From: Fibrobacter sp.
GTDB taxonomy: Bacteria; Fibrobacterota; Fibrobacteria; Fibrobacterales; Fibrobacteraceae
DNA length: 19,786 bases
Direction of reading: 5' to 3'
NCBI GenBank assembly: GCA_017550445.1
Contig: JAFZOV010000180.1
Location: 1 to 19,786 of the forward strand
Of this stretch, positions 6,698 through 12,833 are shown piece after piece; the first letter of the stretch is position 1, and the number at the start of each line of letters is the position of its first letter. The position numbers and the translations under genes are program-made. The notes beneath the pieces are model-generated. The model saw only the letters and a program-made list of their open reading frames with translations, did not search any database and was not told the DNA's origin.

Positions 6698-8207
6698 CAT
6701 TTGCATCGCGGGCATGGCAGCCCTTCTCTGCACCAATTGCGGCGATTCCACCAGCGACAAGATTGTGGGAACCTCCGAAGAAATGAACGAACTCGCAGAA
6801 GGAAATTCTTCGAGCTCCACCGATACAAAGCAGTCGTCCAGCTCTGTAAAAGACAAACAGTCTTCGAGCAGCACGGACCAGTCGTCGTCCAGCATCGGCG
6901 ATACCCAGGCCCCTTCTGACAAGAACTCGCTCGACTATTACGTGTGGCAATACAAGCTCAGCAAACCTCACAAATTCGACAAGGCAGTCCTTGCAGTCAA
7001 TACGGTAAGAGCAACCGCCTCTGGCACCCCCGCAAACAATGTACAAGACGCCACGATGTACGGCGCAGAAAACGCCATTAAAGAAGGAGTCTTGGAATTT
7101 ACCAAGGACAATGTCGAAAAAGTCACCAAATACTTCCCGAAGGCATCCGAAAAATACGCCGACTTGATCAACACTGTCAAGAACGGCGCGAACGAATGCG
7201 GACTTTACGCGTTCAATCTGTACGGTAGCACCAAGTACGCAGGGTACATTTTGGAAGACATATCCAAAGATACCATGAAGGTCGTCGACATTTTGGCAGA
7301 AGAATGCGAAACCGACGACGAACACATGCTCGTACAGTTCTTGATTAGCTACTGCGGCGACATCAGCAGCAAGCCGGCAACGATTCACACAACCGCCACA
7401 TCGGACATTGCCGAAGATGAATGCTCTGCCGCAAAGGCCGACGAGGAATGGGTCAGCACTATCGAAGTAAAGATTGACAATAACAAAGAAATCGCGACCT
7501 GCAAGCACATTTCTGACAACGTAAAAACGGAGAATGGCACCAACTGTAACTCAGACACAGACACCGCAACCGTTATCGATTGCGTCTCCGGCGAAGAAAT
7601 GAAATGCATCGCAAATTACTGGACACTCGCAAACGTCTGCCCTCCGGGTGGCGACTGCGACGGTGACGGAATCCCCGACGGAATCCGCAGACCCGACTTG
7701 GAACCCTGCGATACCGACACCTTGCTGTATTTCTACGGCCGTCATTACCAGTGCGTCGAAAACAAGTGGGTATACCTGCCAGCACCCGACCCTGACAGCA
7801 CCCGCTCCCAGGCAAGAAACGTCTCTCTAGATTACCGCGAAGGCCCCGCTGTAGCCCCACGCGTCGTAATGGTAAAGAACGAAGACAACACCATCACCTT
7901 CCGCGATGACGGATACTACGCTACCAACAATTTTGTACTCGAAGACGTTTACACTGAACTTTCTGGCGACACCATAGTCGTAGACGTCATTTACCCCGAC
8001 GGGGCAAACGTAAGTTCCTTCCAAATAGGCGTACTCACGTTCACCGTCAGCAAGGTCTATGCAAATGTCAAGTACCTGAAGTACAAAAACGAAGAAAGAA
8101 ACACCCAGAAAATTTACGAGGAAGACGAACTACTCCCCTGCGCAAACAACGGATCTTGCCAGACATGCGATCCCGATAAGGACTGCGATCCCATGCTGAC
8201 CTGGTAA
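6684..8207 (+). CDS. Ser-linker, Cys-rich probable surface lipoprotein of unknown function
   Basis: A 507-residue protein with a short signal peptide (KK, then a hydrophobic stretch) and a probable lipobox ending at Cys19 (LCTNC), which is non-canonical because Asn precedes the Cys. Blocks of four or so serines (41-70) form a linker like that in the GH16 lipoprotein. The first part of the body is helical and unrecognised. The second part is rich in paired cysteines and holds a calcium-binding-like stretch 'DCDGDGIPDG' (324-333), followed by 'YQCVENKWVY', a Cys-Trp motif common in Fibrobacter surface proteins. The tail has more Cys-Asp motifs. A good AAGGAG (6671-6676) precedes ATG 6684 inside the regulator gene. 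Function unknown; surface display is inferred. Confidence 0.8.
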   Translation: MKKLNICIAGMAALLCTNCGDSTSDKIVGTSEEMNELAEGNSSSSTDTKQSSSSVKDKQSSSSTDQSSSSIGDTQAPSDKNSLDYYVWQYKLSKPHKFDKAVLAVNTVRATASGTPANNVQDATMYGAENAIKEGVLEFTKDNVEKVTKYFPKASEKYADLINTVKNGANECGLYAFNLYGSTKYAGYILEDISKDTMKVVDILAEECETDDEHMLVQFLISYCGDISSKPATIHTTATSDIAEDECSAAKADEEWVSTIEVKIDNNKEIATCKHISDNVKTENGTNCNSDTDTATVIDCVSGEEMKCIANYWTLANVCPPGGDCDGDGIPDGIRRPDLEPCDTDTLLYFYGRHYQCVENKWVYLPAPDPDSTRSQARNVSLDYREGPAVAPRVVMVKNEDNTITFRDDGYYATNNFVLEDVYTELSGDTIVVDVIYPDGANVSSFQIGVLTFTVSKVYANVKYLKYKNEERNTQKIYEEDELLPCANNGSCQTCDPDKDCDPMLTW

Positions 8208-8211
8208 ACAT

Positions 8212-8934
8212 TCATCCGCGAGGCTTTTTATAACGCCTCGCCGCTAAAAGCCCCGCCTCGAACAATAAATAAGTTGGCGCACCAAGCATCAGCTGGCTTA
8301 TAATATCAGGCGGAGTCAAAAGCGCCGCAAGAGCGAGAACGCCCACTACCACGTAGGGGCGTTTTTTGCATACCGTTTCGTAATTGACAATTCCCGCACG
8401 AATCAGCGCAAAGGTCACCAGCGGAAACTGGAACATGCACCCGAACGCAAGAGAAAGCCAAATTGCAAGACTCACCAAGTTCGACACGCCAAAAACAGGC
8501 TGCAACAGATCGCTGGCAAAGCTCATGCCGAACTTGACAATCAGCGGGAAACAGACAATCAGGCAAAAAGCCACACCCGCCACAAATAGGAACGAGGTCA
8601 ACGCCACAATGGAACGGATGAACTTTTTCTCGCGCTCGTAAAGGGCCGGCAACACGAACTGCCAAACATTCCACGCAATGGCAGGCGAACAAATGACAAC
8701 ATCTAAAAGAGCAGCAATCTTGAGCTGCAGCAAGAAAACTTCTAGTGGCGAAAAATAATGGAGCTGAAAATTGCCCTGCAAGGCAATCTGCCCGCAGAAC
8801 CAGTCAAGAACGTAGGGTGAAACTAAAAAAAGCGGCACGATGCCTATGGCAAGAACCGCAAGCGAACGCAACAATGCGCGCCGGAGAGCATCCAGGTGCG
8901 AAATCAAAGTTGATTCTTGATTTTGCTCTACCAT
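8212..8934 (-). CDS. tatC: Sec-independent protein translocase TatC
   Basis: TatC is the multi-span receptor of the twin-arginine pathway, which exports folded proteins across the inner membrane. The 240-residue protein opens with 'LISHLDALRRALLRS', matching the typical TatC start 'hl.elR.rl', and 'FSPLEVFLLQLKIA' and 'FVLPALYEREKKF' correspond to conserved TatC segments. About six hydrophobic spans and 'LTPPDIISQLMLGAPTYLLFE' near the C-terminus complete the match. ATG at 8934 is preferred: it lies seven bases after the tatA stop and begins just before homology. A TTG 14 codons upstream would overlap tatA. It is co-transcribed with tatA and ends four bases from the convergent lipoprotein gene. 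Confidence 0.93.
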   Translation of the reverse strand: MVEQNQESTLISHLDALRRALLRSLAVLAIGIVPLFLVSPYVLDWFCGQIALQGNFQLHYFSPLEVFLLQLKIAALLDVVICSPAIAWNVWQFVLPALYEREKKFIRSIVALTSFLFVAGVAFCLIVCFPLIVKFGMSFASDLLQPVFGVSNLVSLAIWLSLAFGCMFQFPLVTFALIRAGIVNYETVCKKRPYVVVGVLALAALLTPPDIISQLMLGAPTYLLFEAGLLAARRYKKPRG

Positions 8935-8941
8935 GGACTGG

Positions 8942-9142
8942 TTATTTCTTGTCTTCGGCTTCAGCGGCCTTTTCAACCGTTTCCTGCAAGTCCTTCGCTT
9001 CTTCTTTCAAGGCGTCCTTCGCCTTCTTGTATTCGTTCTGGGCCTTGCCCAGGGAGCGAGCCAGTTCAGGAATGCGCTTTGCCCCGAACAGGAGCAACAC
9101 AGCCACTACGATGAGGATGATTTCTGGAATTCCAATCGACAT
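8942..9142 (-). CDS. tatA: Sec-independent protein translocase TatA/E-type subunit
   Basis: A 66-residue TatA-like protein that oligomerises to form the Tat translocation pore with TatC. It has one N-terminal membrane helix (about 6-19), the hinge 'FGAKRIPELARSLGKA' (19-34) with the conserved Phe-Gly, an amphipathic helix and an acidic/basic charged tail. A good Shine-Dalgarno (GAAGGTG on the minus strand, 9148-9154) and a -10-like TATATT (9164-9169) precede the ATG. tatC follows directly. No tatB-like second copy is visible, so this may be a minimal TatAC system. Confidence 0.93.
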   Translation of the reverse strand: MSIGIPEIILIVVAVLLLFGAKRIPELARSLGKAQNEYKKAKDALKEEAKDLQETVEKAAEAEDKK

Positions 9143-9315
9143 AATACACCTTCTTTTCTACGAAATATAACATAATTTCGGGCTCAGCGCACTATTTTAC
9201 ATTTTTAGTCATTATTCCAATTATTGAAAAACACATCCTGTAAACATCCTTTATCAAAAGCTGTTTTTCTTCTTAAATACGACCATTTTTTGTCACTCCA
9301 CGCACATTTTTGGAA

Positions 9316-9332
9316 TTGGCACAGCTTTTGCA
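9316..9332 (+). promoter_or_regulatory. Sigma-54 promoter of glnK-amtB
   Basis: TTGGCAC (9316-9322) and TTGCA (9328-9332) match the sigma-54 -24/-12 consensus. GG (9318-9319) and GC (9330-9331) are separated by exactly ten bases. Transcription would start near 9343, leaving a short leader before glnK at 9379. This implies nitrogen-dependent control through an NtrC-like activator. A 7-bp direct repeat (acatcct at 9233-9239 and 9244-9250, one helical turn apart) upstream could be part of an activator site, but no classical NtrC box is seen. Confidence 0.85.
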
Positions 9333-9378
9333 ATAGGTTGGGCAAAACAAAAAATAACCTCAACCAAAGGATAGGAAC

Positions 9379-9720
9379 ATGAAGCTCGTTACAGCTTATA
9401 TCCAACCCGAACGACTAAACCTCGTAAAGCAAGCGCTATACGAGAGAAGCATTTTCAAGATGTCCGTTACTAACGTACTTGGTTGCGGCCAGCAGAAGGG
9501 CTACAATCAACGTTTCCGCGGCGTCGTAACCGAAGTGAACCTGCTCAAGAAAATCTGCCTGAAGATTGCCGTGAACGATGAATTTGTACAGCCCTGCATC
9601 GACGCGATTATCGCCGGTGCAAGGACCGGTACCATCGGCGACGGCAAGATTTTCGTTACCGAACTCGAACAGTGCATCCGCATTCGTACCGGTGAAACCG
9701 GCCCGGAGGCAATTGGATAA
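9379..9720 (+). CDS. glnK: P-II family nitrogen regulatory protein
   Basis: A 113-residue PII signal protein; PII trimers sense 2-oxoglutarate, ATP and ADP and, when paired with amtB, block the ammonium channel. Family features are G37-x-Q39-K40 at the T-loop base, K58, the B-loop '[11 protein letters not shown]' (83-93) and the C-loop 'IRIRTGE' (100-106). By alignment with E. coli GlnB the uridylylated Tyr51 is replaced by Thr51 and Tyr46 by Phe46 (T-loop '[16 protein letters not shown]'), so classical uridylylation is unlikely. Shine-Dalgarno AGGA (9373-9376) precedes the ATG. The next gene is amtB, the canonical pairing. Confidence 0.93.
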   Translation: MKLVTAYIQPERLNLVKQALYERSIFKMSVTNVLGCGQQKGYNQRFRGVVTEVNLLKKICLKIAVNDEFVQPCIDAIIAGARTGTIGDGKIFVTELEQCIRIRTGETGPEAIG

Positions 9721-9785
9721 TTCAGAATTCGGAATTATGAATTCGGAGTTATTCATTCTGAACTCTGAAATCTGAATTCCGAATT
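9721..9785. repeat. AATTC-rich imperfect hairpin between glnK and amtB
   Basis: The gap holds outer arms aattcggaatt (9726-9736) and aattccgaatt (9775-9785) plus an inner stem gagtt/aactc (9746-9750 with 9761-9765). The sequence between repeats variants of the same gaattc-containing unit, giving one long imperfect stem-loop. Three GAATTC hexamers occur in 55 bases. It looks like a small repeat element or an RNA processing/attenuation structure inside the operon. Confidence 0.65.
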
Positions 9786-9813
9786 AACCAAAACTTTTAA
9801 GAGGAAATTCATC

Positions 9814-11088
9814 ATGAACGAAGCAGCAACTGTCGTACCTGTCAGCGACGCCATCTTTATGACAGAAAACATTTGGATCATGATTAGCGCCATGTTGGTG
9901 TTTATCATGGGCCTGGGCTTTGCCTGTGTCGAAGCGGGTCTTGTTCGCGCCAAGTGCGCGGCCAACGTCGCTTTCAAAAACATCGCGGTTCCCGCCATAG
10001 GTATCACGATGTATGCCGCCATAGGCTTTGCTCTCATGTACCCCGGAACGTTCAACGCGATCTCCGGTGTACTTGGATTTGCCAGATTCGGCATCGGTGA
10101 CTGGGCAGACCCCTCTAAGTTCACCGCCGCCTACAACGGTCACTTCACCCTCTTCACCGACTGGTTGTTCCAGGCGATGTTTGCAGCAACCGCGGCTACT
10201 ATCGTGTCTGGTGCCGTGGCCGAACGCGTGAAGCTCAACTCCTTCCTCGTGTTCACCATCATCTACGTTGCCTTTGTCTACCCGATTGTCGGTAGCTGGA
10301 CATGGGGCGGCGGCTGGCTCTCCACCATCGGCAAGGCTGGTTTCCATGACCTCGCCGGTTCTACCCTGGTGCACTCCGTGGGTGGCTGGGCAGCTCTCGC
10401 TGGCGTGATGATTCTTGGACCGCGTATCGGTAAGTATGTGAACGGCAAGGTTCACGCCATTCCGGCCCACAACATTCCGCTCGCTACTGTCGGTGTGTTC
10501 ATGCTGTGGTTCGGTTGGTGGGGATTCAACGCCGGTTCTGCTCTCTCTGGCGACCCGAAGGCTACTAGCTGGATTCTCGTGACCACGAACCTCGCTGCTG
10601 TTGCCGGCATCATTACCGCTACCCTTACCAGCTGGATTGTGTCCAAGAAGCCGGACGCCACCATGGCCCTGAATGGATGCCTTGCCGGTCTCGTGGCAAT
10701 CACCGCCGGTGCAGACGTGGTAACCCCACTCTCCTCCTGGATTATCGGTGCAATCGCTGGTGTGCTCGTGGTCGGTGCAGTCTTCATGTTCGACCGCCTG
10801 CACTTGGACGACCCGGTCGGTGCTCTCTCGGTTCACCTGGTGAACGGTGTGTGGGGCACGCTCGCTGTGGGTATCTTCGATATCACAGGCGACTACACTC
10901 TCGGCACTCAGGCCATCGGCGTGATCGCTTACGCAGTCCCCTGCTTCGGTGCAGCTAGCCTCATCTTCTACGCCATCAAGAAGACTATGGGCCTCCGCGT
11001 TACCGAACGTCAAGAACTCCGCGGCCTCGACCAAAGCGAACACGGCCAAGAATCTTACAGCGGCTTCCAAATCTTCAGCAACATGTAA
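9814..11088 (+). CDS. amtB: Ammonium transporter (Amt family)
   Basis: A 424-residue inner-membrane ammonium channel with about 11 hydrophobic spans. The recruitment aspartate D179 ('FHDLAGSTLVHSVGGW') and the twin pore histidines H187 and H341 ('SVHLVNGVWGT') are present, as are family blocks 'GFACVEAGLVRAKCAANV' (35-52) and 'MLWFGWWGFNAGSAL' (230-244). The usual cleaved signal peptide is not obvious. SD GAGGA (9801-9805) precedes ATG 9814. It sits 93 bases after glnK and shares its sigma-54 promoter; in this pairing the PII trimer plugs the channel when nitrogen is plentiful. A strong terminator follows. Confidence 0.95.
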   Translation: MNEAATVVPVSDAIFMTENIWIMISAMLVFIMGLGFACVEAGLVRAKCAANVAFKNIAVPAIGITMYAAIGFALMYPGTFNAISGVLGFARFGIGDWADPSKFTAAYNGHFTLFTDWLFQAMFAATAATIVSGAVAERVKLNSFLVFTIIYVAFVYPIVGSWTWGGGWLSTIGKAGFHDLAGSTLVHSVGGWAALAGVMILGPRIGKYVNGKVHAIPAHNIPLATVGVFMLWFGWWGFNAGSALSGDPKATSWILVTTNLAAVAGIITATLTSWIVSKKPDATMALNGCLAGLVAITAGADVVTPLSSWIIGAIAGVLVVGAVFMFDRLHLDDPVGALSVHLVNGVWGTLAVGIFDITGDYTLGTQAIGVIAYAVPCFGAASLIFYAIKKTMGLRVTERQELRGLDQSEHGQESYSGFQIFSNM

Positions 11089-11108
11089 GAGCGCCTTCGA
11101 CGCAGTTC

Positions 11109-11147
11109 CTAGTCACGCCCTGCGGGCTAGTTCCAAGCTACTAGAAC
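11109..11147. repeat. CTAG-rich partial hairpins downstream of amtB
   Basis: Between the amtB stop and its terminator lie a gccc-tgc-gggc mini-hairpin flanked by CTAG and a second stem ctagt/actag (around 11127-11144). The composition differs from coding DNA and looks like a piece of a dispersed intergenic repeat. Only one copy is present in this window. Confidence 0.35.
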
Positions 11148-11152
11148 AGATA

Positions 11153-11188
11153 CAAAAAACGACCTCGGCAACGCCGGGTCGTTTTTTT
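11153..11188 (+). terminator. Rho-independent terminator of glnK-amtB
   Basis: A-run, then cgacc(t)cggc, loop aac, gccgggtcg, then seven T. A strong GC stem with one bulged base and a full T tract; the flanking A and T runs make it work in both directions, so it may also stop the convergent minus-strand operon ending at 11227. Confidence 0.92.
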
Positions 11189-11226
11189 AGTCAAACATTC
11201 AAGTCTAGCGAACTATCGTTCCACAA

Positions 11227-11562
11227 CTACAACAAACCCTTGCGGGCAGAGCGCATCAGGTTTTTGAGCTGGCGCTTGTCAAGCTGCGGCACTTCGGCAT
11301 CCTTCTGGGCGCGGGATTTAGGTGCACAATCTTCGCAGAGGTGCTTGGTCACCGTGCCAAAACTTGCGGCACCGTTACTGACGCTCGTTTCCTTGAAACG
11401 GTAGGAGCGCAAAAGTGCTTCCTTCTTGCACTTGTCGCAAATACCCATCTTAGGGGCGGCAGGTTCACGATTGCGTTCCTTTTTAGGAGCGTCATTGGTT
11501 TCTTCCCAGGCCTTGCTCTGGGCCGCAATCTTGCGTGCGAAATGATCGTCTGTCAAGCTCAT
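11227..11562 (-). CDS. Small C4 zinc-ribbon protein of unknown function
   Basis: A 111-residue soluble protein I do not recognise. It holds two CxxC pairs, C42/C45 (ICDKC) and C76/C79 (LCEDC), 30 residues apart, as in a four-Cys zinc ribbon. An N-terminal charged helix and a basic C-terminal tail (KRQLKNLMRSARKGLL) flank it, which would suit nucleic-acid or protein binding. A strong AAGGAAGG Shine-Dalgarno precedes the ATG. It is the last gene of a three-gene operon, 12 bases after the SGNH-like gene. Confidence 0.72.
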   Translation of the reverse strand: MSLTDDHFARKIAAQSKAWEETNDAPKKERNREPAAPKMGICDKCKKEALLRSYRFKETSVSNGAASFGTVTKHLCEDCAPKSRAQKDAEVPQLDKRQLKNLMRSARKGLL

Positions 11563-11574
11563 GTTTACCTTCCT

Positions 11575-12159
11575 TTATTTTAATTCTCTTTTTATAAAAT
11601 CGTACAAGAACAGCGCCATAAACGTGTTGCAAATAGAAGTCGGGTTGCCCTCTTCGGTATAAAGGCTGCGGCCAAACTTTCCACGTTCCAGCTGTTTTTC
11701 CTTGAAGTCCGCCACGTAGGCGGCAAAATCCAAAATTTTCACCCGTTTTTCGTCTTTCTGCTGCAAACCGCGAATGCAATCGTTCAACGCAGTCAACTGC
11801 GAGGGCGCCACCGGGAACATGTCCTCGGGCATAGTCAGAAAGTGAACGGGAGCCAAAGTTTTGCTCAATATTTCGTTCGCAAGCGTTTCGTAGTTGGCAA
11901 AGACACCCATGTAATCCTTACCACCACGTTTCAGCTCCTTGAGTCCAAGGCCAACTATAATTCGCCCCGCCTTCTTGCCGATAATGTCGGCAGAGGCCCG
12001 GTCATAGAGCTGTTGCAAACTTTGGGGGGCGGGAGCATTGATTGAAAACTGGACAGGTCTGTTGGCTTCGCGACAAAGGAGTATTTCGGCAAAGCGGTTG
12101 GCGGCTTCGCCCTGTTCTCCCAAAAGTTCATCACCAATAATCAGAATCCTGTTTTCCAT
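11575..12159 (-). CDS. Hypothetical protein, possibly a catalytically dead SGNH/GDSL-like fold
   Basis: A 194-residue soluble protein with no signal peptide. Its start 'RILIIGDELLGEQG' (4-17) has the position and shape of the SGNH block I strand, but Glu11 stands where the nucleophile Ser would be. 'RIIVGLGLKELKRGG' (66-80) resembles block III, without Asn-Asp. The C-terminal 'LYTEEGNPTSICNTFMA' resembles block V, without Asp-x-x-His. If it has this fold, the enzyme is dead or has a changed activity. SD AGGAG lies close to the ATG. Its start is 12 bases after the TusA-domain gene. The fold assignment is inference and could be wrong. Confidence 0.6.
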   Translation of the reverse strand: MENRILIIGDELLGEQGEAANRFAEILLCREANRPVQFSINAPAPQSLQQLYDRASADIIGKKAGRIIVGLGLKELKRGGKDYMGVFANYETLANEILSKTLAPVHFLTMPEDMFPVAPSQLTALNDCIRGLQQKDEKRVKILDFAAYVADFKEKQLERGKFGRSLYTEEGNPTSICNTFMALFLYDFIKRELK

Positions 12160-12171
12160 TACTCCTATAAT

Positions 12172-12702
12172 CTACACTCTTCCAGGGCGTTTGACCACAG
12201 AAATTGACCAAAAGCCCTCTTTTTTTTGCCTTTTTTTGACAACATGGCCATCGGCGACCAAGGCTCCAGGTACATTTTCTATGGGCGACCCCTCGTCCAG
12301 GTATATCTCGAGTTCGGCACCCTCGGGCAATCCAGCCATCACCAGACGACTACGCATGGAGTTGTTCGGGCACACCACACCACGCAAATCCAACAGCGTG
12401 GGTACCCCACCCTTCAAGACTTCCGGCAGGGGGTCCACCTTGGTCCGCTCACAAAAATTTGCAATTTCGGGGGCGAACCTCGCAGGCGAGTCCAACCACT
12501 TTCCCAGGGGGTAGTCGGGCAGGTTCGTGGCAAGTACCCGGGCAAGCGCCTCTTCGGGGGCAATCGTAACTAAATTTTCACGTCTGAACCATTCTGAACA
12601 TGCAAAAGAAATTAACCTCCGAATTGCCGATTCGAAGCCAGAATCGCCCTTTTGAGCGTCTATCCACTTTTCCAAAGCAGATTTTTCTTTTTTTACATCC
12701 AT
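12172..12702 (-). CDS. TusA/SirA-domain protein with a long N-terminal extension
   Basis: A 176-residue protein. Residues 103-171 match the TusA sulfur-carrier fold: 'LLDLRGVVCPNNSMRSRL' (103-120) contains the Cys-Pro motif (C111-P112) that carries persulfide in TusA, and 'IENVPGALVADGHVV' (141-155) corresponds to the TusA 'DIPGFC...H' region. The first 100 residues are a helical extension with two further cysteines (C35, C84) that I do not recognise. ATG at 12702 is chosen over a TTG at 12804 because a TATAGT box (12709-12714) ends seven bases upstream, predicting a transcript that starts at the ATG. A role in sulfur relay is inferred; ordinary TusA has only about 80 residues. Confidence 0.75.
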   Translation of the reverse strand: MDVKKEKSALEKWIDAQKGDSGFESAIRRLISFACSEWFRRENLVTIAPEEALARVLATNLPDYPLGKWLDSPARFAPEIANFCERTKVDPLPEVLKGGVPTLLDLRGVVCPNNSMRSRLVMAGLPEGAELEIYLDEGSPIENVPGALVADGHVVKKRQKKEGFWSISVVKRPGRV

Positions 12703-12708
12703 TTGGGG

Positions 12709-12714
12709 ACTATA
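12709..12714 (-). promoter_or_regulatory. -10 box giving a leaderless start for the TusA-domain operon
   Basis: TATAGT on the minus strand ends seven bases before the A of ATG 12702, with no Shine-Dalgarno. This is the same spacing as at the GH16 gene. Confidence 0.45.
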
Positions 12715-12773
12715 TTTGATAAATTTTTCACGAAAATCTCTGCCACAATGTAGCAAACTTCCTTGCAGGTTTC

Positions 12774-12828
12774 TATATTTGGCCGCAAGTTCCGAATGGA
12801 GCAAAAGGTTTTACATATAGGTTATACG
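12774..12828 (+). promoter_or_regulatory. Candidate promoter elements for the GT2 gene
   Basis: Three -10-like boxes face the GT2 gene: TATATT (12774-12779, in ctatatttgg, the same ten bases as at queC), TATAGG (12816-12821) and TATACG (12823-12828). The last ends six bases before ATG 12834 and there is no Shine-Dalgarno, so a leaderless or very short-leader transcript is likely. Which box is used cannot be told from sequence. Confidence 0.4.
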
Positions 12829-12833
12829 GTTTT

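Noticed and set aside
8218..8241. Hairpin gcgaggc/gcctcgc between the lipoprotein and tatC as a terminator
   Set aside because: The T-run is in the loop rather than after the stem on either strand, and the arms encode the tatC C-terminus.
8935..8976. Longer tatC start at a TTG inside tatA
   Set aside because: Uses a rare start, adds 14 residues with no homology and overlaps tatA; ATG 8934 fits better.
9784..11070. A 428-residue open frame antisense to amtB
   Set aside because: A shadow created by the C-ending codon bias of amtB; it is His/Glu/Asp-rich with no family resemblance and no start signals.
12703..12804. Longer TusA-domain protein from a TTG start
   Set aside because: The added segment has no ribosome site and would lie upstream of the likely -10 box; ATG 12702 is preferred.
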